The notes beneath the pieces were generated by a model. That model did not search any database. It was not told the DNA's origin and saw only the letters and a list, made by a program, of their open reading frames with translations. From a virus: 33,696 nucleotides of DNA. The stretch is taken from IMG/VR virus record IMGVR_UViG_3300045740_000206, positions 1 through 33,696 of that record; one strand, given 5' to 3'. Below are positions 13,004-18,556 of the stretch, piece by piece (the stretch's first letter is position 1; each line of letters opens with the position of its first letter). Made by a program: the position numbers and the translations under genes.

Positions 13004-13040
13004 AGAGACTAGACAAGCCAAGTCTAGTCTCTTTTCTTTT
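13004..13040 (+). terminator. Strong intrinsic terminator after DUF932
   Basis: 11-bp perfect stem AGAGACTAGAC (13004-13014)/GTCTAGTCTCT (13022-13032), 7-nt loop, then TTTCTTTT. Confidence 0.85.
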
Positions 13041-13052
13041 ATGGAGTGAATT

Positions 13053-13217
13053 ATGCCTAGAAAACATTTCCAAGCTATTGCTGAAGCCGTGTATAAGATG
13101 AGCTTAACTGCAGAACAACGCCAACACGTGGCAGTACTGTTAGCCAATGCTCTATGCGAACAGAATGATAAATTTGATTATGACCGATTCGTGACAGCAT
13201 GTATGAAAGGTGAATGA
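13053..13217 (+). CDS. 54-aa small phage protein (MPRKHFxAIAEA type)
   Basis: ATG 13053 follows a GGAG site. The start MPRKHFQAIAEAVYKM and the end FDYDRFVTACMKGE match a small helical protein common in phages near DUF932-type genes, of unknown function. It ends with TGA overlapping the next ATG (ATGATGA), so translation is coupled. Confidence 0.7.
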   Translation: MPRKHFQAIAEAVYKMSLTAEQRQHVAVLLANALCEQNDKFDYDRFVTACMKGE

Positions 13218-13564
13218 TGAAAGCATTCCTTCGTCAAATAAGTTCCTATATACTAAAAGAAGTCTACCATGAATTCATCAAGGAAAGTCTTGGTCACATC
13301 GAAAGACTTAAACGTGTAGAACGAGCCTATGAAATTCTCACACAAAGAGGAGACTACAATATTACTTGTATAAAAACTAAACCATTAACCTTTAAGGTAG
13401 AAGGGCCTAATGAGACCTATACTGTCATAGAGGCAGGAAATGATAAAATCTGTACGTGCCCTGATAACGAGCCTATCTGTAAACATCGCTTTGCTGTCAA
13501 GATTATTCTTGAGAGTCTAAAAGCGATGAAGGTACCTACTAAAGCATGGGAGGCTAAAGGCTAA
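13214..13564 (+). CDS. 116-aa SWIM-type zinc-finger protein
   Basis: The C-terminal half holds CTCPDNEPICKH (about residues 78-89), i.e. CxC-x6-CxH, the SWIM zinc-finger signature. It follows a beta-rich segment (LTFKVEGPNETYTVIEAG), as in SWIM domains of other proteins. The N-terminus is a helix (LKEVYHEFIKESLGHIERLKRVERAYEIL). SWIM domains bind DNA or proteins; a small stand-alone SWIM protein in a phage may be a regulator or adaptor. A second ATG at 13217 is an equal start choice. Confidence 0.7.
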   Translation: MMKAFLRQISSYILKEVYHEFIKESLGHIERLKRVERAYEILTQRGDYNITCIKTKPLTFKVEGPNETYTVIEAGNDKICTCPDNEPICKHRFAVKIILESLKAMKVPTKAWEAKG

Positions 13565-13824
13565 TGACAGCGCCATTCGTTACAAAGCGCAGTAAACTCC
13601 GCTCTTATTTTATCGGTAAGAATTTCCTTACTCCAACTATTGAAGGATATATAGGCAATACTAAGTATGCGATTGAGTTGAGTAGGGGTACTGGTCTCAA
13701 TCAATCTAAAATCTATGGGGTAACTGTGGTTGACAGAAAAGATAAAAGTCGAGATAAGAGCCGCCTATGCCATAGCATAGGAGAGGCTGAAAATTTTATT
13801 ATATCTCTTTTGAAAGAGGAATAG
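13564..13824 (+). CDS. 86-aa basic hypothetical protein
   Basis: Starts in a TAATG overlap with the SWIM gene. Basic beta-rich protein (KLRSYFIGKNFLTPTIEGYIGNTKYAIELSRG, IYGVTVVDRKDKSRDKSR) with a short C-terminal helix. Function unknown; coupled to the SWIM gene and so possibly its partner. Confidence 0.65.
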   Translation: MTAPFVTKRSKLRSYFIGKNFLTPTIEGYIGNTKYAIELSRGTGLNQSKIYGVTVVDRKDKSRDKSRLCHSIGEAENFIISLLKEE

Positions 13825-13826
13825 AG

Positions 13827-14063
13827 ATGGCTTTACGCTTTAAGGATACGAAAGAGCTTCAAGAGTGGTTAGCGAGTCGATCAGTTAAAGAGAGTACTTC
13901 ACAAAGCAAACAGAGCGGAGTTAAACAAAGTCAAGCTATAGGAAGTCAACAAGCCTCATTTAAGGCGGTAGCTAGCAAAGCTGACTCTGAAGGTGATAGC
14001 GTAGGCACTGCTATTATTGTCCTAGTGATTATCGTCATGACTGTAATCCTCTGTCTCTTTTGA
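13827..14063 (+). CDS. 78-aa tail-anchored membrane protein
   Basis: ATG with AAAGAGG upstream. Residues 1-55 are polar, rich in Ser, Gln and Lys. The last 20 residues (IIVLVIIVMTVILCLF and flanks) form one strong membrane helix at the very C-terminus, so the N-terminal part would face the cytoplasm. It could be an early host-takeover or exclusion protein. No motif decides this. Confidence 0.65.
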   Translation: MALRFKDTKELQEWLASRSVKESTSQSKQSGVKQSQAIGSQQASFKAVASKADSEGDSVGTAIIVLVIIVMTVILCLF

Positions 14064-14082
14064 GAGCAAAGGAGTTTATGCT

Positions 14083-14160
14083 ATGAATCTCTGGCGTGCT
14101 GAAATAGAACCGAATAGAAAGAAGTGCAGTTATTGCGGGAGTAAGCTACATGTATTGTGA
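14083..14160 (+). CDS. 25-aa half zinc ribbon (first part of a split or frameshifted gene)
   Basis: ATG 14083 with AAAGGAG upstream. It encodes one knuckle, CSYCGSKL, and stops at 14160. The next frame immediately gives the second knuckle (14150-14209). A normal zinc ribbon would have both knuckles in one chain at exactly this spacing, so this may be a frameshifted gene, a programmed shift, or two coupled mini-genes. Confidence 0.45.
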   Translation: MNLWRAEIEPNRKKCSYCGSKLHVL

Positions 14161-14209
14161 TGAATGCGGTCATCACATAGAGTCAGCTTATGGTGAGGGT
14201 CAAGAGTGA
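14150..14209 (+). CDS. 19-aa half zinc ribbon (second part)
   Basis: ATG 14150 overlaps the end of the 25-aa frame. The product MYCDECGHHIESAYGEGQE carries the second CxxCG knuckle. It overlaps by 11 bp, with no ribosome site of its own apart from coupling. See the preceding entry. Confidence 0.35.
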   Translation: MYCDECGHHIESAYGEGQE

Positions 14210-14215
14210 ACTACC

Positions 14216-14258
14216 TGAAGTCTAGCTTGAGTTGTAGACATGCTAAGGCTAGACTTCA
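14216..14258 (+). terminator. Hairpin ending the DUF932 module
   Basis: 11-bp perfect stem TGAAGTCTAGC (14216-14226)/GCTAGACTTCA (14248-14258) with a 21-nt loop, just after the last small frame. The T-rich tail is short, so termination strength is uncertain. Confidence 0.6.
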
Positions 14259-14260
14259 TT

Positions 14261-14286
14261 CAGCCTGACTCAGCTTGGCTTTAGCT
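14261..14286 (+). repeat. Right copy of direct repeat flanking the DUF932 module
   Basis: CAGCCTGACTCAGCTTGGCT followed by TTAGCT; near copy of 9285-9310, in the same orientation and again just after a terminator hairpin. Confidence 0.55.
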
Positions 14287-14909
14287 CCCCTTATAGCTCA
14301 CCTTTTCAGCTCTACTCTATAGTATATATACAGACCTGGCTGTAGTAGAGGGAATGGATAGGATAAAGCTAGGTATGTTTAGGTTAAGAGGGAGGGTTTT
14401 AGAACCCCCTAAACTAATCCTAATTAAACTACATATCTATTACTGAAGTTCATTTAGCCTTACAACTAAAGCAACTAGAAGGCTTTGGCTTAGGTAGAAT
14501 AGAACTAGAGCTAAAGGTATTAGAGCTAAGTAGCTTAGGAGAAACAGAACTAGGGCTAGATATATCAGTATTAACCAGATTACAACTAAATGAACTGGTT
14601 TAATTAGATATAGTATCAAGGGAACCCGTACTTGACTGGACCCCCCTTAAACCCCCCAGAGCCACATCTATCCATACACCTATTAACTATCAGCTTAACA
14701 ACGTAGCTTAAAAATTTTATTTTAGAAATGGAATTTAAGGGAAGGTGAGTTGGTGAGAATTTCTTTAGGCTTAGAAAAATCTCTATCTCGACCAGTTTTA
14801 ACTTAATTAACTCTGATTTTTAACCTAGCTTTAGCTAGTTATTATATTTTAGAAAGTAGAGAGAAGAATTACTTTAGCTTTAGCAAAACTCCTCTCTACT
14901 AACTTTACT
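14287..14909. other. 623-bp gene-free region between convergent operons
   Basis: No credible gene. Hairpins seen: CTCTACT (14310-14316)/AGTAGAG (14344-14350) with an inner TACAG/CTGTA; GGGTT-TTAG-AACCC near 14395-14408; and ATTAACCAG/CTGGTTTAAT near 14570-14605 (one bulge). Two runs of six C separated by TTAAA lie at about 14641-14657, i.e. G-runs on the minus strand. Words such as TAGAGCTAA and CTAGGGCTAG recur. A 59-codon open frame (14424-14600) has no start codon. Confidence 0.5.
14855..14900 (-). terminator. Hairpin ending the Dcd operon
   Basis: AGTAGAGAG (14855-14863)/CTCTCTACT (14892-14900), 9 bp, just after the stop of the last minus-strand gene (14910). On the minus strand it is followed by TTTCTAAAATAT, a weak T-tract. 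It probably ends the operon that starts at 17764. Confidence 0.5.
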
Positions 14910-15131
14910 TTAGATATTATTAATCTTACTATCTTTTAACTCTAGCAGCATTTGGTTTACTAAACTATCTACTTTACTTCCTAACTCTTGTAACATATTC
15001 ATTTGAGCTTCATCTAAATTAAAGTAGGTATGCCTTACTTGATGTTCAGCAAAGGCTTTACTTTCACTTCCCTCTAAGTGTTTAATAATATCTATAGCAA
15101 GACTTAGCTCTACTGTAAAAGTCTTTTCCAT
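14910..15131 (-). CDS. 73-aa hypothetical protein
   Basis: Last gene of the AT-rich minus operon. ATG 15131 has AAAGGAAAG upstream. Helical and acidic (SLAIDIIKHLEGSESKAFAEHQ, MLQELGSKVDSLVNQMLLELKDSK). No Cys and no membrane span. Unknown. Confidence 0.65.
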   Translation of the reverse strand: MEKTFTVELSLAIDIIKHLEGSESKAFAEHQVRHTYFNLDEAQMNMLQELGSKVDSLVNQMLLELKDSKINNI

Positions 15132-15150
15132 AACTGTATCTTTCCTTTAG

Positions 15151-15405
15151 CTAAAATTTTGTTAATCTTTTTGTAACATCTGTACCATTTAGAAAGACTT
15201 TATTAAACTCAACTTCAATAATTTCGCTTACAGTTAAGCTCTCATTTCTAACTTTCTCATGGCATTCTAAATGATGTTCTTGATATTTATTTAAGGTATA
15301 AAACTCCTCTTTAACTTGAGTAGGAGTACCGTTAAAAGAATTACACTTACTACACACAAATATAAAATACTCTACTCCATCACTGACTCTTTTATCTGTA
15401 TACAT
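15151..15405 (-). CDS. 84-aa zinc-finger-like protein
   Basis: CSKC at about residues 18-21, then a helix with HHLECH at about 44-49: a C2-(H/C) pattern resembling a zinc finger. The end is beta-rich (VEFNKVFLNGTDVTKRL). Unknown role. It is packed between neighbours with small spacers. Confidence 0.65.
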   Translation of the reverse strand: MYTDKRVSDGVEYFIFVCSKCNSFNGTPTQVKEEFYTLNKYQEHHLECHEKVRNESLTVSEIIEVEFNKVFLNGTDVTKRLTKF

Positions 15406-15414
15406 ATTTTAGTC

Positions 15415-15726
15415 CTAAGATTCTAAAGATTTAGATTTATCTTCATTATCTTTACTAGGTAATAGCACTAATCCATGCTTCAAACACTTTTCATACTCCT
15501 TAAAAAATCCATTATTACTACTTATATAAATATCTTTCAAAATAGGTTTACCAAATAACTTACTTACCTTAAACATATGCCCAGGTCTACCTTTACTGGT
15601 ATACTCTCTAGTCTGAATCTCTTTAGTGACTAGCTTTAAACAATTTTCACATAAATTAATACTCTCTAGAGCTTCTCCTTTATTTACTTTAGCTAGATAT
15701 AGCTTTTGTAAGTCTTCTATAAACAT
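15415..15726 (-). CDS. 103-aa hypothetical protein
   Basis: ATG 15726 preceded by AAAAGAAAAGGTAG. N-terminal helix with CENC (about 26-29), basic middle (TREYTSKGRPGHMFKVSKLFGK), a further Cys near KCLKHG, and an acidic Lys/Ser end. It might bind zinc through CENC and the later Cys/His. No family recognised. Confidence 0.65.
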   Translation of the reverse strand: MFIEDLQKLYLAKVNKGEALESINLCENCLKLVTKEIQTREYTSKGRPGHMFKVSKLFGKPILKDIYISSNNGFFKEYEKCLKHGLVLLPSKDNEDKSKSLES

Positions 15727-15771
15727 AACTACCTTTTCTTTTCATTATTATTAAATATCAGTTACTAAACT

Positions 15772-16251
15772 TTAGCTTTTATAAGCCTCTGTAGGTCCTT
15801 TTTGTTTCAAATACTTCCCTGTATAACTTACCTTACTTTCTTCAGTCAATCTATGATATACAATTTGTACTATTCTTTCTCCTTTAGGGATATAAACTCC
15901 AGTATTAGTTTCTAGCTCTAAAGTAATCTGACCTTCAAAGCCTGGGTCAATAAAGCCAGCCATTTTATGACCTAAACTTTTTCTAGCCCAACTACTACGC
16001 ATAAATATTTCAGCACAATGGCTATTAGGTACTTTAATATACTCTTCTGTATTACATAAAAAAAACTTACCTAGATTAAGGTAATATTGATTTGTATCTT
16101 CATCTACTTGCTTCCTTATAAAACTCTCTCTTACTACACTCCATACTTTAACTTGATCTAAACATAAATCTACACTAGCTGGACCGATATTGCTTTCCTT
16201 AAAACCTAACTCTTTACAATTCTTTAATAACCATTGGTAGGGTTCAATCAT
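15772..16251 (-). CDS. dcd: dCTP deaminase (Dcd), possibly also dUTPase
   Basis: 159 aa, trimeric dUTPase/Dcd fold. Motifs in order: GPASVDLCL (23-31), MRSSWARKSLG (84-94), AGFIDPGFEGQITLELE (98-114) with the catalytic Glu of the GxIxLE segment at about 112, GERIVQIVYHRL (124-135) and GKYLKQKGPTEA (145-156). Dcd turns dCTP into dUTP, the precursor of dUMP for ThyX. Bifunctional dCTP deaminase-dUTPases share these motifs, so it may go straight to dUMP. Mono- versus bifunctional cannot be decided from sequence alone. It lies in the same operon as the MazZ-like gene. Confidence 0.88.
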   Translation of the reverse strand: MIEPYQWLLKNCKELGFKESNIGPASVDLCLDQVKVWSVVRESFIRKQVDEDTNQYYLNLGKFFLCNTEEYIKVPNSHCAEIFMRSSWARKSLGHKMAGFIDPGFEGQITLELETNTGVYIPKGERIVQIVYHRLTEESKVSYTGKYLKQKGPTEAYKS

Positions 16252-16282
16252 AGTTTAACCTTAATAATTTAAGTTTTAGTAT

Positions 16283-16480
16283 TTATAAAGGCTCAACCTT
16301 AAATCTAGGTTTATAGATACCCTCTTCTTTACTAAACTTTTTCTTTCTAAACTTTTCTAGAGCTTCTTTTTTACTACTAGCTTCACATTCAAAATAAAAC
16401 ACTCTACCCCATTTATACAAAGTAAAATACCATATATTCCCTTTTTTAGCTATGACTAAACTTTTACTTTTCTTTTCCAT
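16283..16480 (-). CDS. 65-aa very basic protein
   Basis: Lys-rich small protein (MEKKSKSLVIAKKGN..., EALEKFRKKKFSKEEG) with an aromatic beta segment IWYFTLYKWGRVFYFE in the first half. The KKEALEKF helix after a beta hairpin resembles small integrase-N-like or AP2-like DNA-binding folds, but this is weak. Located between the dcd gene and a tiny membrane protein. Confidence 0.65.
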   Translation of the reverse strand: MEKKSKSLVIAKKGNIWYFTLYKWGRVFYFECEASSKKEALEKFRKKKFSKEEGIYKPRFKVEPL

Positions 16481-16495
16481 AGCTATAATAGCTCT

Positions 16496-16597
16496 CTATC
16501 TAGTCATAAGTAAAAGTAGCCCTAGCCCATAAAACACAACTATAAACCAAATAAATCCTTTAATACACATAGCTAATACATGACCTAGTTCATCCAT
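16496..16597 (-). CDS. 33-aa single-span membrane peptide
   Basis: ATG 16597 with a strong AAAGGAG site. One hydrophobic helix (FIWFIVVFYGLGLLLLM) after a short polar N-terminus, ending in TR. Its size and the operon position suggest an early-expressed membrane microprotein. The good ribosome site and tight fit between genes support it being real. Confidence 0.55.
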   Translation of the reverse strand: MDELGHVLAMCIKGFIWFIVVFYGLGLLLLMTR

Positions 16598-16626
16598 TAA
16601 AAACTCCTTTAGCTTACTTTAACTTA

Positions 16627-17055
16627 CTAGTTTTTTAATCTCTCTAATTCTATTTGTGTAGCACAAAACCACATAACTTTAGCTAAATCATCTTCATAAA
16701 TTTCATAATTCTTGTCTTTATATTTTAACCTCTCTATATACAAATATAAATGCTTTATAGCATGATTAGCTCTTTCTAATTGATATTCTTTATTCCCTAC
16801 TCCATTTCTCCAATTATCTTTACCGTACTTTAATTCTCCTTCTCTAAATATCTTACCTAATCTTTCTAAGCTGCTAAAAGGTATTTGTGTTAAATCAAAA
16901 TCCTCTTTATCTGTCTTAACTACCTTACTTTTAGGTTCATTATTCATATCTTTAATAGGCTTACTTCCTTTCTCTATAAGTTCTAGCTCATCTTGTGTTA
17001 AACCAAATCCTCTATTTTCATGTCTATAGTAGTTACTTCTACCTTCTTCGCTCAT
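16627..17055 (-). CDS. DUF5664 / dATP-dGTP pyrophosphohydrolase-like (MazZ-like) protein
   Basis: 142 aa. After a polar N-terminus (1-55) the all-helical MazG-like core shows LERLGKIFREGELKYG (63-78), DNWRNG (80-85), RANHAIKHL (95-103) and EDDLAKVMWFCATQIE (121-136), the pattern of phage DUF5664 proteins with metal-binding E/D residues in the last two helices. Members named MazZ hydrolyse dATP/dGTP in phages whose DNA carries 2-aminoadenine. Other members have unknown substrates. No PurZ or DatZ is in the window, so a base-modification role is only possible. ATG overlaps the preceding stop (ATGA). Confidence 0.75.
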   Translation of the reverse strand: MSEEGRSNYYRHENRGFGLTQDELELIEKGSKPIKDMNNEPKSKVVKTDKEDFDLTQIPFSSLERLGKIFREGELKYGKDNWRNGVGNKEYQLERANHAIKHLYLYIERLKYKDKNYEIYEDDLAKVMWFCATQIELERLKN

Positions 17056-17225
17056 GCTAAAACTCTTAGATCAAAATGTGTTGGTTGAAATTTAGTTTCA
17101 TTTTCTGTAATTAAATCTTGTATACTACACATATCAGGAATACTATCACTAAAATATCTTACAGTAAGTTCATAGTAAAGATTTTCTGCTTTATAGATAG
17201 AAGTAAGAATAACTTCATACCTCAT
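17052..17225 (-). CDS. 57-aa hypothetical protein
   Basis: Open frame from ATG 17225 to TGA 17052, overlapping the next gene by ATGA and the previous one by 11 bp, so it closes an otherwise empty gap. Beta-rich start (MRYEVILTSIYKAENLYYELTVRYF) and acidic end. Unknown; supported mainly by coupling and operon packing. Confidence 0.6.
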   Translation of the reverse strand: MRYEVILTSIYKAENLYYELTVRYFSDSIPDMCSIQDLITENETKFQPTHFDLRVLA

Positions 17226-17415
17226 CTACTTTATCTCCAAAATAGTCACTAATATACATTTCAAGACATTCTTTCAAATCGATAACATTATCTATAGTAG
17301 CTAAGCTTAAATCACTAAAAGTTCCTTTAACATGAATATAAACTCCATTCATAACTATAAAAGGAGCTACAGTAATATCTCCTTGACTATAACTTTCACT
17401 TACCCTATTACTCAT
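17215..17415 (-). CDS. 66-aa acidic hypothetical protein
   Basis: ATG 17415 overlaps the end of the 118-aa gene by 8 bp. Predicted strands (DITVAPFIVMNGVYIHVKG) then an acidic helix (LKECLEMYISDYFGDKVDEV). Unknown function. Confidence 0.65.
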   Translation of the reverse strand: MSNRVSESYSQGDITVAPFIVMNGVYIHVKGTFSDLSLATIDNVIDLKECLEMYISDYFGDKVDEV

Positions 17416-17764
17416 CTTTAAGTACCTCTATTAAATCCCCTAATAACTTCCTACTATCCCCTCTATATAAATTCTTTTTCATATACTTAAAAACCTCTCT
17501 TTCTAAATTATAACTATAAATCTCCTTTCCATTTTCATCTTTACTTTTATGTATAACATCTTTAGCTATAGCTCTTAAAAACTCCTTATTTACTGCAAAT
17601 TCTTTTATAATCTCAGCTATTCTTTTTCTATATCTTTCCTTTCCCGCTTCACTAACACTTAAATAACTTATATAAGTCTTTTCCTTTACATATTTACAGT
17701 GCAGCAATAACTGTTCTATCTCATATACAGCTTTAGCTAGACCAAATCTTTTTTTTCTTAACAT
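17408..17764 (-). CDS. 118-aa basic helical protein, first gene of the Dcd operon
   Basis: First gene after the consensus promoter at 17823-17851. Strongly basic and helical (MLRKKRFGLAKAVYEIEQLLLHCKY..., GKERYRKRIAEIIKEF..., KYMKKNLYRGDSRKLLGDLIEVLKDE). A nucleic-acid-binding regulator is possible, but no defined helix-turn-helix was identified. Confidence 0.7.
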   Translation of the reverse strand: MLRKKRFGLAKAVYEIEQLLLHCKYVKEKTYISYLSVSEAGKERYRKRIAEIIKEFAVNKEFLRAIAKDVIHKSKDENGKEIYSYNLEREVFKYMKKNLYRGDSRKLLGDLIEVLKDE

Positions 17765-17822
17765 AACTAAACTTTACTTAACTTTAAGTATTTATTTTAT
17801 GCTTTGTTTTTACATAAAAACT

Positions 17823-17851
17823 ATTATACACTTAACCTTTCTTTTTGTCAA
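17823..17851 (-). promoter_or_regulatory. Consensus sigma70 promoter of the Dcd operon
   Basis: On the minus strand TTGACA (17846-17851), 17 bp, TATAAT (17823-17828): a perfect consensus. Leader about 50 nt to the ATG at 17764. Confidence 0.85.
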
Positions 17852-17898
17852 GATAAAAATTATAGTACTTTTCTATTTATATAGTTCTAATATTACTA

Positions 17899-17927
17899 TT
17901 GACTTTACTTTTTTCATGCTGTATAAT
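17899..17927 (+). promoter_or_regulatory. Near-consensus sigma70 promoter of the packaging genes
   Basis: TTGACT (17899-17904), 17 bp, TATAAT (17922-17927). Leader about 85 nt to the ATG at 18019. The -35 sites of the two divergent promoters are about 47 bp apart, close enough for joint control. Confidence 0.85.
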
Positions 17928-18018
17928 AGTTTTTATTAAGATTTTAGTCTTTACTTTTTTTACCCTTAACTATATCTAGCCTATACCTTAGCTTTAACTC
18001 TAAAAGAAAGTTTTACAA

Positions 18019-18327
18019 ATGGATAAAGACTTAGATATAACTACCCTTTCTAAATCTATCTTAAAGCAAGCCTTAACTCAAGGATACTTTACTCTACCTA
18101 AATCTTCAGATATTCATGAATTAACAACCCTACAACTCCTTTCTTTAGCTAAGTCAGTAATAAAAGATGGGCTTATTCTAGATACTAAAGAAGAAGAAAA
18201 TACTAACTTACCTAGTGATTTATTTGATACTTATCCAGCTATAAATAACGCTACTCTTAACTCTATAACTACTGAGACTGTTGATACTGAAGATAAACTT
18301 ATCTTCCTAGACTTAGATAAAGAGTAA
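18019..18327 (+). CDS. 102-aa acidic protein, possible small terminase subunit
   Basis: First gene of the packaging operon, two genes before terL, the usual place of terS. The N-terminal half is helical (LDITTLSKSILKQALTQG, TTLQLLSLAKSVIKDG) and the C-terminus is acidic and Thr-rich. It is short for a TerS, and no helix-turn-helix is evident, so the assignment rests on position only. Confidence 0.5.
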   Translation: MDKDLDITTLSKSILKQALTQGYFTLPKSSDIHELTTLQLLSLAKSVIKDGLILDTKEEENTNLPSDLFDTYPAINNATLNSITTETVDTEDKLIFLDLDKE

Positions 18328-18331
18328 ATTT

Positions 18332-18556
18332 ATGAACTGGTCTATAGATAATTTAATTCAGTTAAATACTCTACTTCTTCAATATAATATAGAGAAGAAG
18401 TATATAGCAATAAATATCTGTATGGACTGCCAAAAGAACGTAATAGAGGCTTTTTACTGTCAGTTAAATACGTATTATACTCCTCTCAAAATGTTAATGG
18501 GATTTGAAGTACATACTAGTGATAATTGTATATTATGTAAGGACAAAGAAAAGTGA
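18332..18556 (+). CDS. 74-aa zinc-ribbon-like protein sharing its first 8 residues with TerL
   Basis: Starts MNWSIDNL, exactly as the terminase gene that follows. The DNA of the two starts differs mainly at synonymous positions (TCT/AGT, TTA/CTC). CMDC (about 31-34) and CILC (about 66-69) could bind zinc. The stop overlaps the GTG of terL as GTGA. Probably created by duplication of the terL start with insertion of other coding sequence. Role unknown. Confidence 0.65.
   Translation: MNWSIDNLIQLNTLLLQYNIEKKYIAINICMDCQKNVIEAFYCQLNTYYTPLKMLMGFEVHTSDNCILCKDKEK

Larger units (their letters stand above)
17814..17936. repeat. 16-bp perfect inverted repeat over two divergent promoter cores
   Basis: GTATAATAGTTTTTAT occurs at 17921-17936 on the plus strand and as its exact complement at 17814-17829. 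It includes the -10 hexamers and the predicted transcription starts of both divergent operons. Confidence 0.7.

Noticed and set aside
14424-14600. 59-codon Leu/Glu-rich open frame in the convergent gap
   Set aside because: No ATG, GTG or TTG start in frame and no ribosome site; the pattern comes from recurring CTA/TTA words.
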